Assembly: GCA_050010035.1 (NCBI GenBank)
Contig: JBEKLU010000016.1
Coordinates: forward strand, 1 to 64,000
DNA: 64,000 bases
From: Roseiarcus sp050010035
Lineage (GTDB): Bacteria > Pseudomonadota > Alphaproteobacteria > Rhizobiales > Beijerinckiaceae
Reading direction: 5' to 3'
The position numbers were made by a program, and so were the translations under genes. The first letter of the stretch is position 1. Every line of letters begins with the position of its first letter. The notes below the pieces were generated by a model. The model was not told where the DNA came from. It saw nothing but the letters and a program-made list of their open reading frames with translations, and did not search any database. This document shows, in pieces, positions 1-8,410 of the stretch.

Positions 1-30
1 CCCTCTCCCCGCAAGCGGGGAGAGGGGGAT
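1..30. repeat. Family A palindrome (partial, at window edge)
   Basis: A GC-rich perfect hairpin, CCTCTCCCCGC-AA-GCGGGGAGAGG, sits at the left edge. The same hairpin recurs near 691-714, 741-762, 26650-26674 and 61610-61634. It is probably the distal arm of an inverted pair whose other arm lies outside the window. Confidence 0.8.
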
Positions 31-187
31 CGCCTCGGCCGTCGAAAAAGGCTGCCGATTCAGGGCGTCCCGCGCCGTTTCGGGCTTGCCCGGGACTGCC
101 GGCCATTGCACAGTCGGGGGTGAACCGGGTTCGAACCGGCAAGCGTCGGCGCAACGCGCGAAAGGGCCGGAGACGAAGCCGCCAGGG

Positions 188-838
188 ATGAACATCCAAC
201 TGACGATCAACGGCCGAACTCGAGCGTTCGACGTCGATCCCCGCCAGCGCCTTTCCGAATTCATTCGCGAGACGCTCGGTCTCACGGGCCTCAAGGAAGG
301 CTGCCGGGAAGGCGAATGCGGCGCCTGCACCGTGCTGGTTGACGATTCCGCGGTCAACTCCTGCCTGATGCTCGCCTTCCAGGCCGACGGGCGCCGCATC
401 GTCACCATCGAGGGCCTGAAGACCCCCGAGGGCGATCTGTCGCCGCTGCAGCGCGCCTTCGTCGATCACGGCGCGGTGCAATGCGGCTATTGCACGCCGG
501 GCATGATCATGGCCGCCGAGGGGCTGCTGCGCCAAAACCCGGCGCCGAGCGACGCCGAGATCCGCCATGCGCTCGCCGGCAACCTCTGCCGCTGCACCGG
601 CTTTCAGACCATCGTCGCGGCGGTGCGCTCGCAGGCGCCCGCGCCCGCATTTGAGGGGCCTGCGGCTAATCACCCGAGCCCCTCACCCTGCCTCTCCCCG
701 CAAGCGGGGAGAGGGGAAGACGAGGCGCCGCCGCGCCCCTCTCCCCGCTTGCGGGGAGAGGGAAGGGTGAGGGGCCGGGGGAGTTTTCGCGCCGTCGCCG
801 AGAAGCGTGGACGCCATAGCCGCGAGCCGGGCGAATGA
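188..838 (+). CDS. (2Fe-2S) small subunit of a xanthine dehydrogenase-family molybdenum hydroxylase
   Basis: The 216-residue product has the two-cluster architecture of the XDH/CO-dehydrogenase small subunit. The N-terminal ferredoxin-like domain has C39, C44, C47 and C59. The helical domain has C99-x2-C102 and C134-x-C136, which bind the second [2Fe-2S] cluster. It passes electrons from the molybdenum centre to the FAD subunit. The ATG at 188 is chosen because homology begins there; upstream in-frame sequence is unrelated. Residues from about 160 onward are unlike the family and are encoded by a dispersed palindromic repeat (678-777) read through in frame. The stop overlaps the next start (ATGA at 835-838), so the three subunits are translationally coupled. 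Confidence 0.9.
   Translation: MNIQLTINGRTRAFDVDPRQRLSEFIRETLGLTGLKEGCREGECGACTVLVDDSAVNSCLMLAFQADGRRIVTIEGLKTPEGDLSPLQRAFVDHGAVQCGYCTPGMIMAAEGLLRQNPAPSDAEIRHALAGNLCRCTGFQTIVAAVRSQAPAPAFEGPAANHPSPSPCLSPQAGRGEDEAPPRPSPRLRGEGRVRGRGSFRAVAEKRGRHSREPGE
678..777. repeat. Family A inverted-repeat element inside a coding region
   Basis: Two hairpins with stems CCTCTCCCCGC/GCGGGGAGAGG lie at about 691-714 and 738-762. They are flanked by mirrored arms GCCCCTCACCCT and AGGGTGAGGGGC. The layout matches the intergenic copies at 26621 and 61590. Here the element lies inside the small-subunit ORF and codes for its low-complexity Pro/Arg/Gly-rich C-terminal tail. Confidence 0.85.
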
Positions 839-1728
839 CGGCGCTGCGCGCGGCGATTCCCGCCGACCTCGGCGCGCTGAAGGCGCTCATCGCAGAAACG
901 AGCGGGCCGCTCTGCTACATCGCCGGCGGCACCGATTTGCTCGTCGCGCCGCGCGCGCCGCCCGACGACGGCTGGCTCATCGACATTTCGCGCACCGCCG
1001 GCCTCGCCTTCATCCGCGCCGACGCGGCGGCGCTGCGCATCGGCGCGACGACGACCTTCGACGCGCTGGCGCGCGATCCGACGATCCGGCGGCTCTTCGG
1101 CGCGCTCGCGCAAGCGGCGGGCGAGAGCGGCTCGGCGCAAATCCGCAATCGCGCCACCATCGGCGGCAACGTCGCCGGCGCCTCGCCGGCGGGCGATCTG
1201 TTGCCCGTGCTCAAGTGCGCCGACGCGCGCTTTGCCGTGCTCGGGCGCGACGGCGGCGAGCGCCGGCTCGCCTTCGACGCGCTCGTCGTCGGCCACGGCC
1301 GCACGAGCCTGGCGCCCGGCGAGCTGATCGCCGAAATCGAAATCCCGCTCGCCCGCCGGCTCACGCGCAGCGCCTTCGTCAAGCTCGGCCGGCGCGACGA
1401 TCTCGCGATCTCGCGCCTCAACCTGACGATGGAGGCGGACTTCGACTTTTCGACGCGGCGCTTCGGCGAGGCGCGGCTGGTCGCCGGCGCGCTCGCGCCG
1501 ACGCCGCTACGGCTGGAGAGCGCCGCCGAGACTTTGCGCGGCGCCGAGCTCGGCCGCCCGCTGGTGCGCGCGTTCTCCGGAGCGCTCCTGCGCGCGGTCG
1601 ACGCCGCCATTCCCGGCCGCGGCTCGCGGCCTTACAAGCGGCGCGCCGTCGTCGGCCTCGGTCTCGACCTCCTCGAAGCGATCACCGGCGTGAAGGGTCT
1701 CGACGCCCTCGAGGAGAGCGCGGCGTGA
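835..1728 (+). CDS. FAD-binding medium subunit of the molybdenum hydroxylase
   Basis: This 297-residue subunit carries electrons from the iron-sulfur subunit to its acceptor through FAD. The two FAD-binding signatures are visible: IAGGTDLLV at about residues 28-36 and TIGGNVAGASPAGD at about 107-120. The length is usual for the family. It lacks the extra insertion that carries a [4Fe-4S] cluster in 4-hydroxybenzoyl-CoA reductase. It overlaps the small subunit by 4 nt, and its stop overlaps the GTG start of the large subunit (GTGA at 1725-1728). Confidence 0.9.
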   Translation: MTALRAAIPADLGALKALIAETSGPLCYIAGGTDLLVAPRAPPDDGWLIDISRTAGLAFIRADAAALRIGATTTFDALARDPTIRRLFGALAQAAGESGSAQIRNRATIGGNVAGASPAGDLLPVLKCADARFAVLGRDGGERRLAFDALVVGHGRTSLAPGELIAEIEIPLARRLTRSAFVKLGRRDDLAISRLNLTMEADFDFSTRRFGEARLVAGALAPTPLRLESAAETLRGAELGRPLVRAFSGALLRAVDAAIPGRGSRPYKRRAVVGLGLDLLEAITGVKGLDALEESAA

Positions 1729-3992
1729 ACTGGGTCAACCGCCGCCTGCCGCTCCTCGACGGCGCCGACAAGGTCAGCGGCGCCCTGCGCTTCGCCGCCG
1801 ACGCCCCTATCGCCGGCGCGCTGCACGCCAAGCTGGTGCTCAGCCCGCGGCCGCATGCGCGCGTCGCGCGCCTCGACGCCGCGGCTGCGCTGGCCGCCCC
1901 CGGCGTCGTCGCCGTCTTCTGGCGCGCCAACACGCCGCACAACCGCTACAACAGCGCCGTCTGGATCGCCGGCCAGCCGGCGCTCGAGGACGAGGAGATG
2001 TTTCCGGCGATCATGCGTCACGTCGGCGACCGCGTCGCGGCGGTCGTCGCCGAAAGCCTCGCGGAAGCCGAGGCCGCGGCGCGCTTGATCGCGGTCGAAT
2101 ACGACGATTTGCCGGCGATTCTCGATCCCGTCGCCGCGCTCGCCGACGCCGGGCCGACGCGTGGCCCCGACGGCGCGCCGACGTTCAAGAACCCGGTCGC
2201 CGAACTCTCCTTCTCGGTCGGCGACGTGGCGCGCGCCTTCGCCGAGGCCGACCTGATCGTCGAGAGCCGCGTCACGACGCCGAAGACCCACCATGGCGCG
2301 CTGGAAACCCATGTCTGCGCCGCCGTCCCGCAAGCGGACGGCCGCATCGCCATCCATTCGCCCTGTCAGAGCGTCTTCGCCGTGCAGATCGTCGTCGCCA
2401 AGGCGCTCGGCGTCCCGATCGAGCGGGTGCGGGCGGTCAAGACGCCGATCGGCGGCTCGTTCGGCGGCAAGGCCGAGCCGATTCTCGAGCCGCTCGCCGC
2501 CTTTTTCGCCATGCAGTTGCGCCGTCCGGTGACGATCCAGTACGGGCGCCGGGAGACCTGCCTCGCCACGCGCACGCGCTCCAGCGTGATCGGAACGATG
2601 CGCACCGCGTTTCGCCGCGACGGGTTGATTCTCGGCCGCGACACCGAGGCGCTCATCGACGTCGGCGCCTACTGCACCGGCGGCGACCATCTTCCCGCCT
2701 CGATGTGCCAGCGCCTGACCCGGCTCTACGACGTCGCCAACGAGAAATACCTCGGCCGCGCGGTCACCACCAACACGCCGCCGGCGGGCGCCTTTCGCGG
2801 CTACGGCTCGCCGCAGATCCATACGATCGCCGAGATCAACCTCGATCTCGCCGCGCGCCAACTCGGGCTCGACCCGGTGATGTTGCGGCTCAAGAACCTC
2901 GTCTGGCCCGGCGCCGTCGAGCCCTTCAAGGGCCACGACGTCGGCAACGCCCGCATCCGCGATTGCCTGGCGGTCGGGATGCGGCGCTTTCATTGGCGCC
3001 GGCGCCGCAAGGAAGCGCGGCGGCGCGGCCGCAAGGCGAGCGGCGTCGGCGTCGCCTGCGCCACCCACATCAACGGCTGCTATCCCGACCCCGACGAGGG
3101 AAGCGTGGTCACGTGCGCCTTGAAGGCGGACGGCCGGATCGAGATCGTCTGCGCGGTGCACGATCTCGGCTGCGGCGCCGCGACGACGCTCTTGCAGATC
3201 GCGGCGGAAGTCCTGACGCTGCCGCCGTCGCGCTTCGATCTCTGCCCCGCCGACACCGATGCCTGCCCCTACGACCTCGGCACGCGCGCCAGCCGCATGA
3301 CCTACATCGGCGGCGAGGCGGTGCGTCGCTCGGCCGAGCTGTTGAAAGCGCGAATCCTCGCCGAGGCGGCGCGCCTGATGAACTGCGGCGCCGGCGATCT
3401 TAAGCTGGAGGACGGCGCGCTGCGCCGCAGCTACGGTCCCGGCGAAACGCTCGCGCTCGCCGACCTGGCCGCTCTGATCGAGGCGCAGGGCGCGGCGCTG
3501 CCGGGCGCGGCCAACACCTACCGGGCGATCGCCAATCCCGGCAGCTACGCCGCGCATTTCGCCGCGGTCGAGGTGGACCTCTTCGCCGGACGGGTGCGCG
3601 TGAACGACTACCTCGCGGTCCACGACGTCGGCCGCGCCATCAACCCGATGCTGGTCGAGGGCCAGATCCACGGCGGCGTGCAGATCGGCATCGGCTACGC
3701 GCTCTACGAGGACGTCGACATCGATCCGCTCACCGGGGTCATGCGCGGCGATCGTTTCAGCCGCTACTCCCTCGTCAACGCGCCGGAAATGCCCGACGTC
3801 GACACCGTGCTGATCGAAAAGGGCGAGCCGACCGGCCCCTTCGGCGCCAAGGCGATCGGCGAGATCGCGACCATCCCCGTCGCCGCGGCGATCGTCAACG
3901 CCGTCAATCACGCGCTGGGCTCGAACTTAAGCGATCTGCCGCTGACGCCCGAGCGCATCGTCGCCTGGCTCGAGGAGAACGAGGGCGCGTAG
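1725..3992 (+). CDS. Molybdopterin-binding large subunit of the molybdenum hydroxylase
   Basis: This 755-residue catalytic subunit would hydroxylate a purine, N-heterocycle or aldehyde at a molybdenum centre. Family motifs are GGSFGGK (about residue 241), GAFRGYGSPQ (about 355, with the conserved active-site Arg) and PFGAKAIGE near residue 712, ending in the catalytic Glu. The GTG at 1725 is chosen because family homology starts there and it overlaps the preceding stop. The CO dehydrogenase AYRCSFR loop is absent, so it is not form I CoxL. The sequence HHGALET, in place of the QEHFYLE region of classical XDH, leaves the substrate open. The nucleoside genes nearby make a purine possible, but nicotinate-like or aldehyde substrates are equally compatible. 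No XdhC-type insertion factor was seen. Confidence 0.88.
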   Translation: MNWVNRRLPLLDGADKVSGALRFAADAPIAGALHAKLVLSPRPHARVARLDAAAALAAPGVVAVFWRANTPHNRYNSAVWIAGQPALEDEEMFPAIMRHVGDRVAAVVAESLAEAEAAARLIAVEYDDLPAILDPVAALADAGPTRGPDGAPTFKNPVAELSFSVGDVARAFAEADLIVESRVTTPKTHHGALETHVCAAVPQADGRIAIHSPCQSVFAVQIVVAKALGVPIERVRAVKTPIGGSFGGKAEPILEPLAAFFAMQLRRPVTIQYGRRETCLATRTRSSVIGTMRTAFRRDGLILGRDTEALIDVGAYCTGGDHLPASMCQRLTRLYDVANEKYLGRAVTTNTPPAGAFRGYGSPQIHTIAEINLDLAARQLGLDPVMLRLKNLVWPGAVEPFKGHDVGNARIRDCLAVGMRRFHWRRRRKEARRRGRKASGVGVACATHINGCYPDPDEGSVVTCALKADGRIEIVCAVHDLGCGAATTLLQIAAEVLTLPPSRFDLCPADTDACPYDLGTRASRMTYIGGEAVRRSAELLKARILAEAARLMNCGAGDLKLEDGALRRSYGPGETLALADLAALIEAQGAALPGAANTYRAIANPGSYAAHFAAVEVDLFAGRVRVNDYLAVHDVGRAINPMLVEGQIHGGVQIGIGYALYEDVDIDPLTGVMRGDRFSRYSLVNAPEMPDVDTVLIEKGEPTGPFGAKAIGEIATIPVAAAIVNAVNHALGSNLSDLPLTPERIVAWLEENEGA

Positions 3993-4345
3993 AGGACGCC
4001 GGGCGATCCGTAGGCCGACTTCTTCGTCGCAAGAAAGGGGCGCCGTGATGGCGCGCCCCCTTCCCCCCTTGCGGGGGAAGGTGGCCGACGAAGTCGGCCG
4101 GATGAGGGGTCGCGCCGTTAGGCGCATTGCTTCGGCGAGAGCGGAAGCCTGTTCGCTTGGTCCGCGAAAATTACTGCGGAGTGCGGCTAAACCGCCTAGC
4201 GCGCCTCGCGGCGCGAGCCCTCATCCGTCACGCTTCGCGTGGCGCCTTCCCCCGCAAGGGGGGGAAGGGCGCGTCGCGGACCTTGTCGCCGCCGCGACGA
4301 CCGCCGATATGTCCTGCACCCACATTCCATCTCTCGAGCGCGCCG
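3993..4345. other. Intergenic region, repeats only
   Basis: This 353-nt gap holds one inverted pair of Family B elements and about 95 nt of sequence between them. The longer reading frames here are translations of the repeat. No promoter or terminator could be picked out with confidence. Confidence 0.7.
4045..4272. repeat. Family B three-hairpin element, inverted pair 1
   Basis: The left arm (about 4051-4120) has a CCTTCCCCCC-TTGC-GGGGGAAGG hairpin, then GTG, a variable stem GGCCGAC-GAA-GTCGGCC, then CGGATGAGGGG and a third hairpin TCGCGCC..GGCGCA. The right arm (about 4200-4272) is the same unit inverted, with a different second stem (CACGC-GAA-GCGTG when read on the minus strand). Each unit is about 70 nt. 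Confidence 0.85.
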
Positions 4346-4906
4346 ATGCCTGTCGACAAGCCGCTTCGTTTCGTCGTCCTCGTCGGCAGCCTGCGCCGCG
4401 GCTCGTTCAACGCGGCGATCGCTCGGGCGCTGCCGGGGCTGGCGCCGAGCGGCGTCGAGATCGTCGCGCTCGGGTCGATCGGCGAGTTTCCCCTCTTCAA
4501 CCAGGACCTCGAGGCGCAGGGTTTTCCGAGCGCCGTCGTCGCCATGGGGGAGGCGATCGCGAGCGCCGACGGCGTGATCATCGTCACCCCCGAATACAAC
4601 TACTCGGTTCCCGGCGTGCTGAAGAACGCGATCGACTGGCTGTCGCGCCTGCCGACCAAACCCTTCGCCGGCAAGCCGGTGGCGATCCAGAGCGCTTCGC
4701 CCGGCATGTTCGGCGGCGTGCGCGCGCAGCATCACCTGCGCCAGACGCTGGTGTTTCTCGATGCCCGCGCTCTCGCCCAGCCCGAGGTCACGGTCGCCCA
4801 GGCCCGGAGCAAGTTCGACGAAAAGACGGGCGAACTGACCGATCCGACCACGCGCGAATTCATCGCCCGCCAGTTGCAGGCCTTCGCCGCGTTCGCCAGG
4901 CGGTGA
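4346..4906 (+). CDS. NADPH-dependent FMN reductase family protein
   Basis: The 186-residue flavodoxin-fold protein would bind FMN and reduce quinones, chromate or azo compounds with NAD(P)H in the cytosol. The phosphate-binding loop VGSLRRGSFNAAIARAL is at about residues 10-26, and the family motif PEYNYSVPGVLKNAIDWLSR is at about 83-102. The ATG at 4346 is chosen because family homology starts at once after it; upstream frame is repeat sequence. It stands alone: it is preceded by a repeat pair and is convergent with the aldehyde dehydrogenase, whose stop lies 25 nt away. The exact substrate cannot be read from sequence. Confidence 0.88.
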   Translation: MPVDKPLRFVVLVGSLRRGSFNAAIARALPGLAPSGVEIVALGSIGEFPLFNQDLEAQGFPSAVVAMGEAIASADGVIIVTPEYNYSVPGVLKNAIDWLSRLPTKPFAGKPVAIQSASPGMFGGVRAQHHLRQTLVFLDARALAQPEVTVAQARSKFDEKTGELTDPTTREFIARQLQAFAAFARR

Positions 4907-4930
4907 GCCGTTCGACCGAACGGCGCTCCC

Positions 4931-7318
4931 TCACTCCCCGTAGGGCGTCCAGATGTTCTTGACCTGGGTGGCGCGGCGCAAATAGTCGCGGCCCTGCGCC
5001 TCGCGCCAGTCCAGCGGCGCCTGCCGCGTCCAGGTCGCCTTCAGGTTCGCCGCCGAGGCGGCCTCGACCGCCTTGGCGCCCTCGCTCGATCCGACATACC
5101 AGAGCGCGTCGACGCCGTCGTGGTCGGCCAGGACCTTGGCGAGCGCTTCCGATTCGCCGGTGACGATGTTGACGACGCCGCCGGGAACGTCCGACGTGTC
5201 AAGCACCGAGTAGAAGTCGGTCGCGCTTAGGGGGTGGGCCGAAGACGGCGCGACGACGACGCAATTGCCCATCGCGATCGCCGGCATCACCAGCGAGACG
5301 AAGGCGAGCAGCGGCGCCTCGTTGGGGCAGACGAGACCCATCACGCCCCAGGGTTCGTTCATCGCCAGCGTGACGAAGCGCGTGCGCGTCGCATGAACCG
5401 CGCCGTCGTATTTGTCGGCGAAGCCGGCGTAATAGAAGGTGCGGCGAACGGCGGCCTCGACCTCCTCGCGCGCCTCGCGCGCGGAGGCGCCGGTCATCGC
5501 GCGCAGGCGCTCGGCGAATTCGCCGGCGCGCGCCTCGAGATTTTCCGCGACGTAATAGAGCACCTGCGCGCGGTTGTGCGCGGTCGCCGCGCCCCAGCTC
5601 GACGCCTTGCTCGCGGCTTCGACGGCGTTGCGGATGTCCTTGCGGTTGCCCAGACCCGCCAGACCGACAGCGGCGCCCTTGCGATCGAGCACGGCGTAGC
5701 AATAGCCCGAATCCGGGCGCGCCTGTTTCGCGCCGATATAGAGTTTGGCGGTGCGGTCGACCGCATCGGCGCCCGACGCCGGGCTCTGGCCGGGCAGGGC
5801 TGTCAGCGCCGGGGCGACGACTGCCTTCGCCTTCGCCTTCGCCTTGCCCTTGGGCGCGTCAGCCGCGAGATATTCGGCGAGGCCCTCCCGCCCGCCTTCC
5901 CGGCCGAAGCCGCTTTCGCGATAGCCGCCGAAGCCGGCGGCGGCGTCGAACAGGTTCGTCGAATTGATCCACACCACGCCGGCCTTGACGCGCGCGGCGA
6001 TCTCCAGCGCGCGATTGACGTTCTCGGTCCACACCGAGGCGGCCAGGCCGTAGCAGGTGTTGTTGGCGAGCGCGATCGCTTCGTCGGGGGTGCGGAACGT
6101 CATCGTGACCAGCACCGGGCCGAAGATTTCCTCGCGCGCCAGCAACGAGGCGGGCCCGACGTCGGTCACCAGCGTCGGCGGATAGAAGCAGCCGCGCTCG
6201 GGGAGTGCGCCGGGCGCGCGCCAGACTTTCGCCCCCTCGCGCTCGCCCTGATCCACCAGCCGCTTGATGCGTTCGAGCTGGACGGGAGCGACGATGGCGC
6301 CGACGTCGGTCGATTTGTCCAAGGGGTCGCCGACGCGCAGATGCGTCATGCGCGCGCGCAGCTTGGCGATGAGCTTTTCGGCGATCGATTCGGCGGCGAG
6401 CAGCCGCGAGCCGGCGCAGCACACCTGCCCCTGGTTGAACCAGATCGCGTCGACGACGCCCTCGACCGCGCTGTCGAGATCGGCGTCCTCGAAGACGATG
6501 AACGGCGACTTGCCGCCGAGCTCCAACGACAGTTTCTTGCCGGTTCCCGCGCTCGCCTTGCGAATGGCGCGCCCGACCTCGGTCGAGCCGGTGAACGCGA
6601 TCTTGTCGACGTCGTCGTGCGCGACCAGCGCCGCGCCGGTCGCCCCGTCGCCGGTGACGATATTGACGACTCCCGGCGGCAGCCCCGCCTCGATGCAAAT
6701 CTGGGCGAAGGCGAGCGCAGTCAACGGCGTGAACTCGGCCGGCTTGAGCACGACCGTATTGCCCGCCGCGAGCGCCGGCGCGATTTTCCACGCCAGCATC
6801 AGCAGCGGGAAATTCCAGGGAATGATCTGGCCGCAGACGCCGACCGGGCGATGGCCGGGGAATTCGCTGGCGACGAGCGAGGCCCAGCCGGCGTGGTGAT
6901 AGAAATGCCGCGCCACCAGGGGAATGTCGATGTCGCGCGATTCGCGGATCGGCTTGCCGTTGTCGACGCTTTCGAGCACCGCGAGGAAACGCTCGCGCTT
7001 CTGCACGTGGCGCGCCAGGGCGTAGAGATGACGCGCGCGTTGGTCGCCGCTCAGAGACGACCATTTCGCCAGCGCCTTGCGCGCGCTGGCGACCGCCGCG
7101 TCGACGTCCGCCGTCGTCCCTTGCGTGACGCGCGCGATGGGCTCGCCCGTCGCCGGGTTGTTCACGTCGAAGAGAGCGCCGGGCGCGGCGAAGCGGCCGG
7201 CGATAAAATGGCCGAAGCCGGCGCGATGGGAGGCGAGCCAGGCGCGAACGTGCTCGTCGCTTTCCGGGGAAGGACCGTATTCCATCGTGCGCAAAATTTC
7301 CGTGATTGCCGCCATCAT
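4931..7318 (-). CDS. Two-domain aldehyde dehydrogenase (active N-terminal half, incomplete C-terminal half)
   Basis: The 795-residue protein has a complete ALDH domain (about residues 35-490) with WNFP at 168-171, the general-base Glu266 in ELGGK, and catalytic Cys300 in GQVCCAG. A second, shorter ALDH-like domain (about 530-795) keeps the NAD-binding half but stops before the ELGGK and cysteine regions, so only one active site is expected. It lies directly downstream of deoC: the deoC stop forms part of the SD sequence TAAGGAG. It therefore probably oxidises the acetaldehyde released by DeoC. The two ATGs at 7318 and 7315 are both usable; the second has the better SD spacing. An Ala/Lys-rich linker joins the domains. 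Confidence 0.88.
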   Translation of the reverse strand: MMAAITEILRTMEYGPSPESDEHVRAWLASHRAGFGHFIAGRFAAPGALFDVNNPATGEPIARVTQGTTADVDAAVASARKALAKWSSLSGDQRARHLYALARHVQKRERFLAVLESVDNGKPIRESRDIDIPLVARHFYHHAGWASLVASEFPGHRPVGVCGQIIPWNFPLLMLAWKIAPALAAGNTVVLKPAEFTPLTALAFAQICIEAGLPPGVVNIVTGDGATGAALVAHDDVDKIAFTGSTEVGRAIRKASAGTGKKLSLELGGKSPFIVFEDADLDSAVEGVVDAIWFNQGQVCCAGSRLLAAESIAEKLIAKLRARMTHLRVGDPLDKSTDVGAIVAPVQLERIKRLVDQGEREGAKVWRAPGALPERGCFYPPTLVTDVGPASLLAREEIFGPVLVTMTFRTPDEAIALANNTCYGLAASVWTENVNRALEIAARVKAGVVWINSTNLFDAAAGFGGYRESGFGREGGREGLAEYLAADAPKGKAKAKAKAVVAPALTALPGQSPASGADAVDRTAKLYIGAKQARPDSGYCYAVLDRKGAAVGLAGLGNRKDIRNAVEAASKASSWGAATAHNRAQVLYYVAENLEARAGEFAERLRAMTGASAREAREEVEAAVRRTFYYAGFADKYDGAVHATRTRFVTLAMNEPWGVMGLVCPNEAPLLAFVSLVMPAIAMGNCVVVAPSSAHPLSATDFYSVLDTSDVPGGVVNIVTGESEALAKVLADHDGVDALWYVGSSEGAKAVEAASAANLKATWTRQAPLDWREAQGRDYLRRATQVKNIWTPYGE

Positions 7319-7325
7319 GGGCTCC

Positions 7326-8324
7326 TTACGCCATCGCGTGGCGATAGTTGGCGGAATAGCGGCCGGTGGCGTAGTGGCTGAGCTGGCGCTCGATGTCGGT
7401 GAGAAGGCCGCTGGCGCCGATGCGGAAGAGATCGTTCTGCATCCACGGCAGGCCCAGCTCCTCCTTCATCAGGATTAGCCAGTTCAGCGCGTCCTTGGCC
7501 GTGCGCAGCCCGCCCGCGGGCTTGAAGCCGATTTCGAAGCCGGTAAGATCGCGATAGTCGCGTAAGGCGCGCAGCATGACCAGGCTGACGGGCAAGGTGG
7601 CGTTGACGTCCTCCTTGCCGGTGGAGGTCTTGATGAAATCGGCGCCCGCCTGCATCGCGACCATGCTCGCCGAGTAGACGTTGCGCAGCGTCTTCAAGTC
7701 GCCGGTGGCGAGGATCGTCTTGAGATGCGCCGCGCCGCACGCCTCGCGCATCGCCCTGACTTCATCGTAGAGCGCGCTCCATTCGCGGTTGATGACATGG
7801 GCGCGGGTGATGACGATGTCGATCTCGCCGGCCCCCTCGCTCAACGCGTAATCGATTTCGGCGAGGCGCTGCTTGAGCGGCGTCAGGCCGGCGGGAAAGC
7901 CGGCGGCGACCGAGGCGACCGGGATGCCGGAGCCGGCGAGCGCCTTGGCGGCGGGCCCGACCATCGCGGGATAGACGCAGACTGCCCCCACCGTCGGCGG
8001 CGAGTCGGTCAGGCCGAGCGCTGCGAGGATGTCCTCGTCCAGCGGCCGGCGCGCCTTGGCGCACAGGCGATGCACGCGCCCCGGGGTGTCGTCGCCGGCA
8101 AGGGTGGTCAGATCGAGGCAGCTCAACGCCCGGACCAGCCACGCGGCCTGATATTCCTTCTTGACCGAGCGCCGGGCGGCAAGGCTCGCCGCGCGCCGCT
8201 CGACGGCGCTGGCGTTGACCCCGACGGGCTCGAACCACGAGACGTCGAGGGCGACGGCGGGATTGCGCGCGCGGTTGTGCCCGGCGGGCGCGAGCGATTG
8301 CGTACTATGGCTGGCCTCGTTCAC
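7326..8324 (-). CDS. deoC: Deoxyribose-phosphate aldolase
   Basis: DeoC cleaves 2-deoxyribose-5-phosphate into glyceraldehyde-3-phosphate and acetaldehyde in the cytosol. It is the last step of deoxynucleoside catabolism. The 332-residue protein shows the class I aldolase motif DFIKTSTGK; Lys232 is the predicted Schiff-base residue. It has about 70 more N-terminal residues than the E. coli enzyme, as in the longer form of the family. It is followed without a gap by the aldehyde dehydrogenase. A promoter-like element overlapped by an inverted repeat lies just upstream (8360-8393). The partner enzymes, thymidine and purine nucleoside phosphorylase, are at 55-57 kb. Confidence 0.95.
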   Translation of the reverse strand: MNEASHSTQSLAPAGHNRARNPAVALDVSWFEPVGVNASAVERRAASLAARRSVKKEYQAAWLVRALSCLDLTTLAGDDTPGRVHRLCAKARRPLDEDILAALGLTDSPPTVGAVCVYPAMVGPAAKALAGSGIPVASVAAGFPAGLTPLKQRLAEIDYALSEGAGEIDIVITRAHVINREWSALYDEVRAMREACGAAHLKTILATGDLKTLRNVYSASMVAMQAGADFIKTSTGKEDVNATLPVSLVMLRALRDYRDLTGFEIGFKPAGGLRTAKDALNWLILMKEELGLPWMQNDLFRIGASGLLTDIERQLSHYATGRYSANYRHAMA

Positions 8325-8359
8325 GCCCCTCGCTCTCCCGCTCCGTTGGCGCTCGCGCT

Positions 8360-8393
8360 GTTACATTCATAACACAAATGTTACGATTCTCAA
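8360..8393 (-). promoter_or_regulatory. Candidate deoC promoter overlapped by an inverted repeat
   Basis: On the minus strand, TTGAGA (8393-8388) and TATGAA (8371-8366) are separated by 16 nt, a plausible sigma-70 promoter. An imperfect dyad GTTACATT-N9-AATGTTAC (8360-8384, 7 of 8 pairs) covers the spacer and -10. This AT-rich patch stands out in GC-rich surroundings and lies 36-70 nt upstream of deoC. A repressor bound there would block the promoter. The regulator is unknown. Confidence 0.5.
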
Positions 8394-8410
8394 CCCCCCC
8401 CTCCCGCGGC

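Noticed and set aside
118..150. A tRNA T-arm-like stretch (GGTTCGAACC) near the window start
   Set aside because: No acceptor stem, D-arm or anticodon arm could be built around it; it is simply a short palindrome upstream of the hydroxylase gene.
1725..3992. Aerobic CO dehydrogenase large subunit (CoxL)
   Set aside because: The active-site loop AYRCSFR of form I CoxL is absent; the position reads GAFRGYGSPQ as in general XDH-family hydroxylases.
1632..7381. Very long antisense ORFs, for example 1632-3911 on the minus strand and 5234-7381 on the plus strand
   Set aside because: They lie opposite well-supported genes, are Arg/Gly/Ala/Asp-rich without motifs, and are the usual open-frame shadows of a GC-rich coding strand.
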